DNA of 64,000 nt from Anaerococcus rubeinfantis (lineage in GTDB: Bacteria; Bacillota; Clostridia; Tissierellales; Peptoniphilaceae), in assembly GCF_001487145.1 (NCBI RefSeq), contig NZ_LN913016.1, positions 1,698,354 to 1,762,353 on the forward strand. Reading direction: 5' to 3'. Made by a program: the position numbers and the translations under genes. Under the pieces are notes generated by a model. That model had not been told where the DNA came from. It was given only the letters and a program-made list of their open reading frames with translations, and ran no database searches. Positions 33,587 to 42,612 of the stretch are shown here, in pieces. Positions within the stretch are counted from its first letter, which is position 1. Each line of letters opens with the position of its first letter.

Positions 33587-34963
33587 ATGAATCTAGAATA
33601 CATAACTAATGAATTAAAAGAAAAAATGAAAATGAATGTTCCAGATCTTCAACAATATGAAACTTGGATTGGAATTTTAAAACCCTTAAATAAGTATGAA
33701 GATACTATTTATTTGGAAATTCCTAAAAATGATACTAAGTTTATTTTTGACCAAATTTGGGTTCCTCAACTCCAGGCAATATTAAATGATATTAATAAAA
33801 GAGAAAACAAGGCTTATAAGCTTGAAATTGTTGCAAAAGATGGACCAAATTATGATGAAATTTTAACTCTTGGCAAAAATGTTGATGAAAATGGCCAGCT
33901 TAGGCTTAATAATGTAAACAAATATCCTAAACCACTTCTTGAAAAAAATAATGTTTTTGAAAATTTTGTTCAAGGAAAATCAAACCAACTAGCACTTGCA
34001 GCAAGCCAATCTGTTGCAGAAAATTTGGCTAATTATAAGGTTTCAAGAGTTTATAATCCTCTTTTTATATATGGAGCAAGTGGACTTGGAAAAACCCACC
34101 TTATGCAGGCTATAGCCCATGAAATTCTCGAAAAAAGAGACGATTGCTATGTGATGTATCTTTCTAGCGAGAAATTTACTAATGAAATGATTTCTGCTGT
34201 TAGAAATAATACAAATGAGGAATTTAGAAAAAAATACCGTTCGGTTGATATGCTTTTGATTGATGATATTCAATTTATTGCCAATAAAACCGGAACTCAA
34301 GAGGAATTTTTCCACACTTTCGAGGACCTTTATAATCAAGGAAAACAAATTGTAATTTCTTCAGATAGGCCTCCAAAAGAAATTAAGCACCTAGAAGATA
34401 GGCTTGTTTCAAGATTTGGTTGGGGAATTATAGTTGATATTTCAAAGCCTGATTTTGAAACTAGGGTTGCAATTTTACAAAAAAAACAAGATGAGCTTGG
34501 TGCTGTTGTAGATTATAAAATTTTGGAATATATAGCAGAAAATATAGAAACAAATATTAGAGATCTTGAGGGAGCCTTGGCAACTTCAATTGCCTGTGCA
34601 AAATCAAATAATAGATCTTTTGTAAGCCTTGATGATGCAAGACTTGGAGTAAGTTCTAGAGTTCACAAAGACAGCAAAAAAATAGATGCAGAAGATATAC
34701 AAAAGAAGGTTGCTGAAAGATACCATGTAAAATTGTCTGATCTTAGAGGAAAATCTAGAAAAAAAGAAATTGTAATGCCAAGACAAATTGCCATGTATCT
34801 TTGTAGAGATCTCTTATCAATTTCTTTGGTAAGCCTTGCCAATGAATTTAACAGAGACCATACAACAATTATGCACGGTCATGATAAAATAAAAGATATG
34901 ATGGAAGAAGACCAAGATTTTAGACAAGAAATTGAAGATATAATTAAAGAAATAAAATCTTAG
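33587..34963 (+). CDS. dnaA: Chromosomal replication initiator protein DnaA
   Basis: A 458-residue initiator with domain I (1-80, LQQYETWIGILKPL), a short linker, the AAA+ domain III (Walker A YGASGLGKT near 162-170, Walker B MLLIDDIQFI, sensor region SSDRPPKE) and domain IV with the DNA-reading LANEFNRDHTTIMHGHDKI. Multimers open the origin at the DnaA-trio tract downstream. The ATG is preceded by GAGAG, with a second ATG 19 bases upstream that is immediately closed by a stop. Flanked on both sides by DnaA boxes. Confidence 0.98.
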   Translation: MNLEYITNELKEKMKMNVPDLQQYETWIGILKPLNKYEDTIYLEIPKNDTKFIFDQIWVPQLQAILNDINKRENKAYKLEIVAKDGPNYDEILTLGKNVDENGQLRLNNVNKYPKPLLEKNNVFENFVQGKSNQLALAASQSVAENLANYKVSRVYNPLFIYGASGLGKTHLMQAIAHEILEKRDDCYVMYLSSEKFTNEMISAVRNNTNEEFRKKYRSVDMLLIDDIQFIANKTGTQEEFFHTFEDLYNQGKQIVISSDRPPKEIKHLEDRLVSRFGWGIIVDISKPDFETRVAILQKKQDELGAVVDYKILEYIAENIETNIRDLEGALATSIACAKSNNRSFVSLDDARLGVSSRVHKDSKKIDAEDIQKKVAERYHVKLSDLRGKSRKKEIVMPRQIAMYLCRDLLSISLVSLANEFNRDHTTIMHGHDKIKDMMEEDQDFRQEIEDIIKEIKS

Positions 34964-35195
34964 TTATCCACAAATTGTGTATAAGTTTGAGGATAAGCTT
35001 GTTTATAAGCTTAACTTTTAAAAAATAAAATTTTGGCTTGTGGATTGTGTGGAAAAGTGGATTACTTATAAAAACTTATCCAAAACTTATTATCTAGTTT
35101 TTTTCTTTATAAATACAGTTTTATAAGACTTATCCACATATATACACTACCTAATACTAATACTACTAAGTTTATATAATATTTTAGGAGCAAAC
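34964..35195. other. Downstream half of oriC (dnaA-dnaN gap)
   Basis: Exact DnaA boxes at 34964-34972, directly after the dnaA stop codon, and at 35130-35138, with near matches between (TTATCCAAA at 35076, TGTGGAAAA near 35048). The second box is followed by a short spacer, the DnaA-trio tract and an AT-rich stretch to the dnaN ribosome binding site. This order (box, trio, AT-rich DNA) marks the probable unwinding site. Confidence 0.88.
35151..35168. promoter_or_regulatory. DnaA-trio tract of the origin unwinding region
   Basis: The plus strand reads CTAATACTAATACTACTA, six triplets whose complement is a run of 3'-GAT/TAT-5' trios. DnaA-trios, known from Bacillus subtilis, bind the DnaA filament to single-stranded DNA. 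The tract starts 12 bases after the last DnaA box and is followed by TTTATATAATATTTT. Confidence 0.75.
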
Positions 35196-36308
35196 ATGAA
35201 AATAGAAATTCAACAAAGAGATTTATCAAATAAAATTTCCATAGCTATGAAAGCTGTTTCGAGAAAAACCAATATACAAATTCATGAATTAATATACTTT
35301 GAAGCAAAAAATGACACCCTAACTCTTACATCATCTGATGGAGAAATATCTATTCTTACAAAATCATCTTGTAAGGTTATAGAAGAAGGTGAAATGGCAA
35401 TAAATGCAAATATAATTTCAAATATTGTAAGAAAACTTCCAGATGAGATGATAAAAATTGAGCTTTCTGATTCAAAAATAAAAATAAAATGTAATGGATC
35501 AAACTTTAATATCCTAGCTTTTGATTATTATGAAAAGAAAAATTTGAAAATACCAAGTGTTGATTATTTGGAAATTCAAAATGATAAATTAAAAAGATCA
35601 ATTTCTCAAACAGAATTTGCAACAAGTTTGGATGAAACAAAACTTGCCCTTACAGGAATTTTGTTTGAATTAAAGGATGGATATTTAAATTTTGTAGCCC
35701 TTGATGGTTATAGGGTTGCCCTTAAAAAATTAAAATTATCCTATCCAACATCAATGGATAAGGCTAGACTTATTATTCCTAGAAAATCTATTTCTGAATG
35801 GACAAGAATAATTGATGATGAAAAAATTACAAAAATTTATAAGGACGACAAGGATATAATTTTTGAATCCGGAGATACTACCATGTATTGCAAGGTAATT
35901 GATAAAAATTATATAGATTATACAAATATAATTTCAGATATTTCTACAACAAGTCTTTTTGTTGATAGGCAAGAGCTTATAAATTCTTTGGAAAGGGCCC
36001 AATTATTAAATAACACCCAAAGGGCAAATCTTATAAAAATAAATATAGAAGATGATAAGTGTATAATCGAATCAAATTCTGAAATTGGTGATTTGAAAGA
36101 AGTTTTACAAATTCAAAAAGAAGGCTATGATGTAAAAATTGCCTTTAATGCAAGATATTTAATTGAAGGGGTTAAGGCTTGTGATACACAAACTATAAGG
36201 ATGAATTTAAAATCTTCCCTAAATCCATGCCTAATTTATCCAAATGAGTCTAAATATGAAGATGAGGAATTTACTTACCTTGCCCTCCCAGTTAGACTTG
36301 CAGAATAG
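35196..36308 (+). CDS. dnaN: DNA polymerase III sliding clamp (beta subunit)
   Basis: A 370-residue clamp made of three similar domains. It begins MKIEIQQRDLSNKISIAMKAVSRKT and ends with the conserved CLIYPNESKYEDEEFTYLALPVRL, typical of DnaN. It tethers polymerase and repair proteins to DNA. TAGGAGC precedes the ATG. It is the first gene after the unwinding site, followed by yaaA in a tight operon (gap 8 bases). Confidence 0.97.
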   Translation: MKIEIQQRDLSNKISIAMKAVSRKTNIQIHELIYFEAKNDTLTLTSSDGEISILTKSSCKVIEEGEMAINANIISNIVRKLPDEMIKIELSDSKIKIKCNGSNFNILAFDYYEKKNLKIPSVDYLEIQNDKLKRSISQTEFATSLDETKLALTGILFELKDGYLNFVALDGYRVALKKLKLSYPTSMDKARLIIPRKSISEWTRIIDDEKITKIYKDDKDIIFESGDTTMYCKVIDKNYIDYTNIISDISTTSLFVDRQELINSLERAQLLNNTQRANLIKINIEDDKCIIESNSEIGDLKEVLQIQKEGYDVKIAFNARYLIEGVKACDTQTIRMNLKSSLNPCLIYPNESKYEDEEFTYLALPVRLAE

Positions 36309-36316
36309 GAGTTTTT

Positions 36317-36526
36317 ATGGAAAAAATAGAATTTGAATGTGAAATGATTTTAGCCAAAGACCTACTAAAGGCAACGGACATAGCCCAAAGTGGAGGAGAA
36401 GCCAAACATCTTATAAAAGAATATGGAATTTTGGTAAATGGAGAAGAATTTTTCCAAGCAGGAAAAAAACTTTACAAGGGCGATAAGGTAGAATTTGACC
36501 ATCAAATTTTAATTAGTCTTGTATAA
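36317..36526 (+). CDS. yaaA: S4-domain RNA-binding protein YaaA
   Basis: A 69-residue protein consisting of an S4 domain: DLLKATDIAQSGGEAKHLIKEYGILVNGE and KLYKGDKVEF match the family placed between dnaN and recF in Firmicutes. It probably binds structured RNA (ribosome-associated). TAGGAG precedes the start, and the stop overlaps the recF start (TAATG). Confidence 0.9.
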   Translation: MEKIEFECEMILAKDLLKATDIAQSGGEAKHLIKEYGILVNGEEFFQAGKKLYKGDKVEFDHQILISLV

Positions 36527-37599
36527 TGTGGATTCAAAATTTAAAACTTAATAAGTTTAGGAATTATCTTTTTCAAAATATAGAATTTAATGAAAATATA
36601 AATATATTTTTGGGAGATAATGCCCAAGGAAAGACAAATTTACTTGAAAGCATATATTATTTGGCAAATGCAAAAAGTTTTAAATCTTTTAGGGACAAGG
36701 ACCTTATCATGTTTAATGAAAAAGAAATTGCCCTTGAAGGTACTATTAGAAAGGGAGAATCTTTCAAAAATGTCCAAATAAGTGTAAAGGAAAATAAAAA
36801 AGATATTTTTGTAAATGAAATAAAATACGACAAAAATAAGGACTTAAAATCACTTTTTAAGTTGGTTTTGTTTACACCGGAAGATTTAAATATAATAAAA
36901 GATGGGCCAAATTTTAGAAGAGACTTAATTGATGATATAATAATTAGTGTTAATTTTAGCTACAAGTCTTTGAAAAAAGATTTTGAAAAAATTCTTAGCC
37001 AAAGAAACAAATTATTGAAAAATCAAAGGTCAAAATATTTTAAAACTGAACTAATGGCCTTTGACCAGCAAATAATTAGGCTAAATTACAAAATTTATAG
37101 GTTTAGGGAAAAATATATTTCCCTAATAAATACCTATGCAAATAAAAATCATTTAAATCTTACAGAAAATAAGGAAAATTTAACTATAATCTATAAACCA
37201 AATATCAAAGCAAATTCAATGGAAGAATATGGGGAAAAATTTTCGAAAAATATTTTAGATGATTTAAAATATTTTAGGACTACATCAGGCAGCCAAAGAG
37301 ATGAAATTGATATAATAATAAATGGCAAGGATACAAAAAAATTTGGATCTCAAGGTCAACAAAGATCTGCTATTTTAAATATCAAGCTTGCCAATGTAAA
37401 TTTAATAGAAAATACCAGCCAAGATAAGGCCATAATCTTATTTGACGATGTTTTTTCAGAACTTGATGAAAAAAGATCTAATTTTTTGTTGGAAAATTTA
37501 GGAGAATTTCAAACAATTATAACTGCAACCAACACCAAAAGTTTGGATGGGGTTGATAGGAGTAAAATTAGAAAAATAAAAGATGGTCACATTAAATAA
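36526..37599 (+). CDS. recF: DNA replication/repair protein RecF
   Basis: A 357-residue SMC-like ATPase for recombinational repair and RecA loading. Walker A is GDNAQGKTNLLE (about 31-42), the signature SGSQRDE and QGQQRS lie near 262 and 284, and Walker B is AIILFDDVFSELDE near 306. The ATG overlaps the yaaA stop codon by one base. It is the usual length and in the usual place, followed by gyrB after 14 bases. Confidence 0.96.
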   Translation: MWIQNLKLNKFRNYLFQNIEFNENINIFLGDNAQGKTNLLESIYYLANAKSFKSFRDKDLIMFNEKEIALEGTIRKGESFKNVQISVKENKKDIFVNEIKYDKNKDLKSLFKLVLFTPEDLNIIKDGPNFRRDLIDDIIISVNFSYKSLKKDFEKILSQRNKLLKNQRSKYFKTELMAFDQQIIRLNYKIYRFREKYISLINTYANKNHLNLTENKENLTIIYKPNIKANSMEEYGEKFSKNILDDLKYFRTTSGSQRDEIDIIINGKDTKKFGSQGQQRSAILNIKLANVNLIENTSQDKAIILFDDVFSELDEKRSNFLLENLGEFQTIITATNTKSLDGVDRSKIRKIKDGHIK

Positions 37600-37613
37600 T
37601 AGAAAGGAAGCTT

Positions 37614-39518
37614 ATGGCAAATACACAATATAATGCATCGAACATTAGGGTCCTAAAAGGGCTTGAACCAGTAAGACTTAGACCTGGTATGTATATAGGA
37701 TCAACAAGTGAAAGGGGACTTCACCACCTAGTTTACGAAGTTGTAGACAACTCAGTAGATGAGGCTCTTGCAGGTCGTTGTGACTACATAAAAATAAGTA
37801 TAGATGAAAATAATATAGTAACAGTAGAAGATGATGGGTCAGGAATTCCTATTGAAAAACATCCTCAAACTGGAAAATCAACTCTAGAAACAGTTCTTAC
37901 AGTTTTACACGCTGGAGGAAAATTTGACGATAAGGCTTACAAGGTTTCAGGAGGTCTTCACGGAGTTGGAGTTTCAGTTGTAAATGCCCTTAGTGAATAT
38001 TTGATTGCAGAAGTAAAAAGAGAAGGTCATATTCATAGGATGGTTTTTGAAAGAGGAAAACCTACAACAGATCTTGAAATTATTGGAGATACAAAAGAAA
38101 CTGGAACAAAAATAACCTTCAAGGCAGATCCAGAGATTTTTGATGTAACAGTGTATGACAAACACACTTTAGAAAATAGGTTTAGAGAAATGGCCTTTTT
38201 AAACAAGGGCGTAAGACTTATTTTTGAAGATAAAAGAGATGGATCAGAAGTTGAATTCAAATATGATGGTGGAATTAAAGAATTTGTTGAGTACTTAAAC
38301 AGAAACAAAAGTCCACTATTTAAAGAGATCCCATATTTTGAAGGTCGTCAAGAATCTACAGAAGTTGAAGTTTCTTTCCAATACACAGATTCTTATAGCG
38401 AAAATATCCTAACATTTGCAAATAATATTTACACAGTAGAAGGTGGAACCCACCTTTCAGGATTTAGGTCAGCCTTAACCAGAAGTGTAAATGATTATGC
38501 TAGAAAATATAATTTATTAAAAGAAAATGAAGATAACCTCCAAGGTGATGATGCCAGAGAGGGAATTACTGCAATTATTTCAGTTAAAATTTCAAATCCT
38601 CAATTTGAAGGACAAACCAAGGGAAAACTTGGGAATAGTGAGGTAAGAGGAGCAGTAGATGCATTTTTCTCAGAACATATGGGAAATTTCTTGGAGGAAA
38701 ATCCAAAAATTGCAAAGACTATAATCCAAAAAGCCCTAGCATCAAGAAGGGCAAGAGAGGCTGCAAGAAAGGCTAGAGATTTAACAAGAAAAAGATCAAT
38801 TCTTGATTCAACAACTCTTCCAGGAAAACTTGCCGATTGCCAATCCCAAGATATAGGAGAAAATGAAATTTTTATAGTCGAGGGTAATTCAGCTGGTGGA
38901 TCTGCAAAAGGTGGACGTGATAATAGGATCCAAGCAATTCTTCCTTTAAGAGGAAAAATAATGAATGTAGAAAAGGCAAATCTTGATAGGATTTTAAATT
39001 ATGAAGAAATAAAATCAATGATTACAGCTTTTGGGACAGGAATTGGATCGGAATTTGATATAAGTAAACTTCGTTATGGAAAAATAATAATCATGACCGA
39101 TGCCGATGTCGACGGAGCTCATATTAGAACCTTGCTTTTAACATTTTTCTATAGGTACATGAAACCACTTGTAGATGGAGGTCATATTTATATAGCCCAA
39201 CCACCACTTTATAAATTATCAAGCGGCAAAAAAGAAAGATATTGCTATACAGAAAAAGAATTAGATGAAATTATAAAAGCGTGGGAAACTGACAATTACA
39301 AAATTTCTAGATATAAGGGTCTTGGTGAGATGAACGCAGAGCAATTGTGGGAGACAACCATGGATCCAGAAAATAGGGTCTTACTTCAAGTATATGAAAA
39401 AGAAGATTCACAAATGTCAACAGACGCAACATTTTCAATGCTAATGGGTGAGAAGGTAGAACCTAGAAGAGAATTTATCGAAGAAAACGCCCAATATGTT
39501 GAAAACTTAGATGTCTAG
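37614..39518 (+). CDS. gyrB: DNA gyrase subunit B
   Basis: A 634-residue ATPase/Toprim subunit. The GHKL ATPase contains EVVDNSVDEAL, EDDGSGIP and GGLHGVGVSVVNALS. The Toprim domain has EGNSAGGSAKGGRD, and the metal site is in MTDADVDGAHI. The C-terminus ends in PRREFIEENAQYVENLDV. With GyrA it introduces negative supercoils. AGAAAGGAAG precedes the ATG, and the gene is eight bases before gyrA. Confidence 0.98.
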   Translation: MANTQYNASNIRVLKGLEPVRLRPGMYIGSTSERGLHHLVYEVVDNSVDEALAGRCDYIKISIDENNIVTVEDDGSGIPIEKHPQTGKSTLETVLTVLHAGGKFDDKAYKVSGGLHGVGVSVVNALSEYLIAEVKREGHIHRMVFERGKPTTDLEIIGDTKETGTKITFKADPEIFDVTVYDKHTLENRFREMAFLNKGVRLIFEDKRDGSEVEFKYDGGIKEFVEYLNRNKSPLFKEIPYFEGRQESTEVEVSFQYTDSYSENILTFANNIYTVEGGTHLSGFRSALTRSVNDYARKYNLLKENEDNLQGDDAREGITAIISVKISNPQFEGQTKGKLGNSEVRGAVDAFFSEHMGNFLEENPKIAKTIIQKALASRRAREAARKARDLTRKRSILDSTTLPGKLADCQSQDIGENEIFIVEGNSAGGSAKGGRDNRIQAILPLRGKIMNVEKANLDRILNYEEIKSMITAFGTGIGSEFDISKLRYGKIIIMTDADVDGAHIRTLLLTFFYRYMKPLVDGGHIYIAQPPLYKLSSGKKERYCYTEKELDEIIKAWETDNYKISRYKGLGEMNAEQLWETTMDPENRVLLQVYEKEDSQMSTDATFSMLMGEKVEPRREFIEENAQYVENLDV

Positions 39519-39526
39519 GAGGATAA

Positions 39527-41968
39527 ATGACAGAAGAAAACTATAAAAACATCATAGAGGTAGATCTTGAAAATCAAATGAAAAGTGCTTACTTGGAATA
39601 TTCCATGTCTGTAATTGTTTCAAGAGCCCTACCTGATGTACGTGATGGATTAAAACCAGTTCATAGAAGAATTTTATACGGAATGGAAGGGCTTGGACTT
39701 GATCCAAATAAACCTACCAGAAAATCAGCCAGAGTTGTAGGTGAGGTTATGGGTAAATTCCACCCTCATGGAGACTCTGCAATCTACGATGCCCTTGTAA
39801 GACTTGCCCAAGATTTTTCAACTAGATATCCTTTGGCAAACGGCCAAGGAAACTTTGGTTCTGTTGATGGAGATGACGCAGCTGCTATGCGTTATACAGA
39901 AGTTAAAATGAGTAAGATTGCCAAGGAAATGCTCAGAGATATCAACAAAGATACAGTTGATTTCATGCCAAACTTTGATGAAGAAGAAAAAGAACCAACA
40001 GTTCTTCCATCAAGATTTCCAAATCTTTTGGTAAACGGATCAAATGGTATAGCAGTAGGAATGGCAACAAATATGGCTCCCCATAATTTGGGAGATTCAA
40101 TTGACGCTTGTATTGCTTACATGAATAATCCAGAAATTACTGTAAAAGAATTGGCAGATATTATAAAGGGACCGGATTTTCCTACAGGAGCACAAATTTT
40201 AGGAAAAGCTGGAATCAAAAAAGCCTACAAAACTGGACGTGGAAAATTAAAACTTCGTGCAGTTGCAAGAATTGAACCTTTCAAAAAAAATAGGGAAAGA
40301 ATAATTGTTACAGAAATTCCCTACCAAGTAAACAAGGCAAATTTAATTAAAAAAATTGCAGAATATGTTAAAGATAAAAAACTTGAAGGAATTTCAGATA
40401 TTAGGGATGAATCCGACAGAAAAGGAATGAGAATTGTAATTGAGGTAAAAAGGGATGCAAATGCAAATATAGTCCTAAATAATCTCTACAAACAAACCCA
40501 ACTTGAAACAACTTTCGGAATAATAAATCTTGCCCTTGTTGACGGGGTTCCAAAAATTCTTGATCTAAAAGAACTTATTAAATATTATGTAAAACACCAA
40601 AAAGATGTAGTAAGAAGAAGGACAATATTCGATCTTGACAAGGCTCAAAAGAGAAAACACATAGTTGAAGGTTTGATTATTGCCATTGATAATATCGATG
40701 AAATTATAAAAATAATAAGATCATCCTATGATAATGACCAAATTAAAAAAATATTTAATGAAAGATTTGGCTTAACAGATCCCCAATCTCAAGCTATCCT
40801 TGATATGCAATTAAAAAGACTATCAGGTCTTGAAATTGAAAAATTACAAGCTGAAGATAGGGAATTGGCTGAAAAAATCGAATATTTCACATCAATTTTA
40901 AATGATGAAGAAAAATTGATTGACGTAATCGAAGAAGAAATTTTAGAAATAAAAGAAAAATTTGCCGATGATAGGAGAACAAAAATTGTTCCAGATGAGG
41001 GAGAATTTGATATTGAGGAATTAATTGAAAAAGAAGACGTATTAATTTCTTTAACCCATGATGGTTATATAAAAAGACTTCCTATAAATACCTACAAGGT
41101 TCAAAACAGGGGAGGAAAGGGGATTTCTGCTGGAAATACAAAAGAAAATGACTTTATCCAAAAAATTCTTACAACCAACACCCACGAATCCCTTCTTTGC
41201 TTTACTAACCTTGGAAGAGTTTACTCCTTAAAATGCTACGAAATTCCAGAAGCAAGCAGGCAATCAAGAGGACAAGCTATAATAAATTTAATTTCTCTTG
41301 CAAGCGATGAGAAAATTACTGATATTATGGAATTGTCAGAACTAAATGAAAATAGCCAACTAGTTTTCCAAACAGAAAAAGGAAAAATCAAAAAAACTGA
41401 TGCAGAATTATTTACAAATATCCAAAGAAATGGAATTATAGCTATTTCACTTGAAGATGGAGACATGCTTGTTTCAATTAGGCAAATAGATCATCCATGT
41501 GATATAATTGTTACAACCAAAAAGGGAATGGCAATAAAATTTGCCTCATCAGATATTAGGTCTATGGGAAGAAATGCTCAAGGAGTAAGGGCAATTAGAC
41601 TTGGAGATGATGACAAGGTTGTGTCAATGAATATAGTTGAGGATGAAGTATATTTGGTAGTTGTAACTGCAAATGGTTTTGGTAAAAAAACATCCTTCAA
41701 TAATTTTAACAACCAAAATAGGGGAGGAAAGGGAGTAAGATGCCACAAAATCACAGAAAAAACTGGAGATTTGGTAGCAACCCTTCCTGCTAATTTGGAT
41801 GATGACATAATGATGGTTTCCTTAAAAGGTGATATGATTAGAATATCAGCAAGAGATATTTCAACCACAGGAAGAAATACCCTTGGTGTAAAATTAAAGA
41901 ATTTAGAAAATACTGAAGACTTTATTGTTTCTGTAACCAAGTATTATGAAGAAAACAGCGAGGACTAA
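39527..41968 (+). CDS. gyrA: DNA gyrase subunit A
   Basis: An 813-residue breakage-reunion subunit. The catalytic tyrosine is Tyr123 in AMRYTE. The quinolone-binding positions Ser84 and Asp88 (HPHGDSAIYD) keep the sensitive-type residues. The C-terminal beta-pinwheel contains the GyrA-box-like QNRGGKGISA. AGGAGG precedes the ATG. It is followed one base after its stop codon by the anti-anti-sigma gene, suggesting one transcript from recF or gyrB through the sigma gene. Confidence 0.98.
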   Translation: MTEENYKNIIEVDLENQMKSAYLEYSMSVIVSRALPDVRDGLKPVHRRILYGMEGLGLDPNKPTRKSARVVGEVMGKFHPHGDSAIYDALVRLAQDFSTRYPLANGQGNFGSVDGDDAAAMRYTEVKMSKIAKEMLRDINKDTVDFMPNFDEEEKEPTVLPSRFPNLLVNGSNGIAVGMATNMAPHNLGDSIDACIAYMNNPEITVKELADIIKGPDFPTGAQILGKAGIKKAYKTGRGKLKLRAVARIEPFKKNRERIIVTEIPYQVNKANLIKKIAEYVKDKKLEGISDIRDESDRKGMRIVIEVKRDANANIVLNNLYKQTQLETTFGIINLALVDGVPKILDLKELIKYYVKHQKDVVRRRTIFDLDKAQKRKHIVEGLIIAIDNIDEIIKIIRSSYDNDQIKKIFNERFGLTDPQSQAILDMQLKRLSGLEIEKLQAEDRELAEKIEYFTSILNDEEKLIDVIEEEILEIKEKFADDRRTKIVPDEGEFDIEELIEKEDVLISLTHDGYIKRLPINTYKVQNRGGKGISAGNTKENDFIQKILTTNTHESLLCFTNLGRVYSLKCYEIPEASRQSRGQAIINLISLASDEKITDIMELSELNENSQLVFQTEKGKIKKTDAELFTNIQRNGIIAISLEDGDMLVSIRQIDHPCDIIVTTKKGMAIKFASSDIRSMGRNAQGVRAIRLGDDDKVVSMNIVEDEVYLVVVTANGFGKKTSFNNFNNQNRGGKGVRCHKITEKTGDLVATLPANLDDDIMMVSLKGDMIRISARDISTTGRNTLGVKLKNLENTEDFIVSVTKYYEENSED

Positions 41969-41969
41969 A

Positions 41970-42278
41970 ATGTTTAAGGCAAATATTGAAGAAAAAAAAG
42001 ATCACTTATTGGTAGGGCTTGTTGGAGATTTGGATGTTTATTCAAAAGAAGATTTTTCTAAATTTTGTGAAGAATCTTTAAAAAATACTAATACAGATTT
42101 TATAATTGATCTTGAAAAATTAGATTATATAGATTCAACAGGCCTTGGTATGTTTATAAATATTTACAAGGACCAAAAAGAAAAAGATAAGAGTGTAAAA
42201 ATAATTAATCCAAAAGAAAATATCAAAAAATTATTTAAAATTACCGATATAAGTGATTTATTTGAGATGGAGGGATAA
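41970..42278 (+). CDS. Anti-sigma factor antagonist (STAS domain, RsbV/SpoIIAA-like)
   Basis: A 102-residue STAS protein. The phosphorylated serine of the family is Ser56 in IDSTGLGMF. The start at 41970 follows GAGG inside the end of gyrA; a start 24 bases upstream would overlap gyrA and lacks such a site. When dephosphorylated, such proteins bind the anti-sigma factor and release sigma. Its stop overlaps the start of the anti-sigma gene, and the sigma gene follows: a complete partner-switching cassette. Which of the known systems (SigB or SigF) it equals cannot be told. Confidence 0.9.
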   Translation: MFKANIEEKKDHLLVGLVGDLDVYSKEDFSKFCEESLKNTNTDFIIDLEKLDYIDSTGLGMFINIYKDQKEKDKSVKIINPKENIKKLFKITDISDLFEMEG

Positions 42279-42610
42279 TGGATACCATAAGTTTAACAAT
42301 TCCACCAAAAACTATCTATCTAAAATCAATGAGACTTTTGGCAGCAAGTCTTGCAAGCGATATGGGCTTTGATATTGAACAGGTCGAAGATATAAGAGTT
42401 GTTGTATCAGAAGCAATAAATTATAAAATGAGCGATAGGAATATAAAAATAAATTTCTATATAAAAGAAAATTTAATGAAAGTAGAAGTAATAGGAAAAG
42501 ATAGGGAAATTGAAGAGGAAAATCTAAAAATCAAACAAATCATCCTTGAACAATTAGCAGACAAGGTAGAAGTTGTTGAAGATAAGATTATACTAACAAA
42601 AGAGAAATAA
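42278..42610 (+). CDS. Shortened anti-sigma factor, RsbW/SpoIIAB-like
   Basis: A 110-residue protein whose position between an anti-anti-sigma and a sigma gene, and whose EDIRVVVSEAINYKM segment (about 36-50, resembling the N-box of GHKL kinases), identify it as the anti-sigma component. RsbW proteins are 140-160 residues and carry glycine-rich DxGxGI boxes. Here no such boxes are visible and the C-terminus is a charged Glu/Lys/Ile stretch. It may bind sigma but not act as a kinase, or it may be a divergent member. The start codon overlaps the previous stop. Confidence 0.75.
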   Translation: MDTISLTIPPKTIYLKSMRLLAASLASDMGFDIEQVEDIRVVVSEAINYKMSDRNIKINFYIKENLMKVEVIGKDREIEEENLKIKQIILEQLADKVEVVEDKIILTKEK

Positions 42611-42612
42611 TT

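Noticed and set aside
41946-41969. Upstream ATG for the anti-anti-sigma gene overlapping gyrA
   Set aside because: It has no ribosome binding site; the ATG at 41970 has GAGG at suitable distance and matches the usual STAS N-terminus.
42278-42610. Anti-sigma gene as a frameshifted fragment of a full RsbW
   Set aside because: The reading frame runs cleanly to a stop three bases before the sigma start, and I saw no GHKL glycine boxes in the other frames nearby; a genuinely short protein is more likely.
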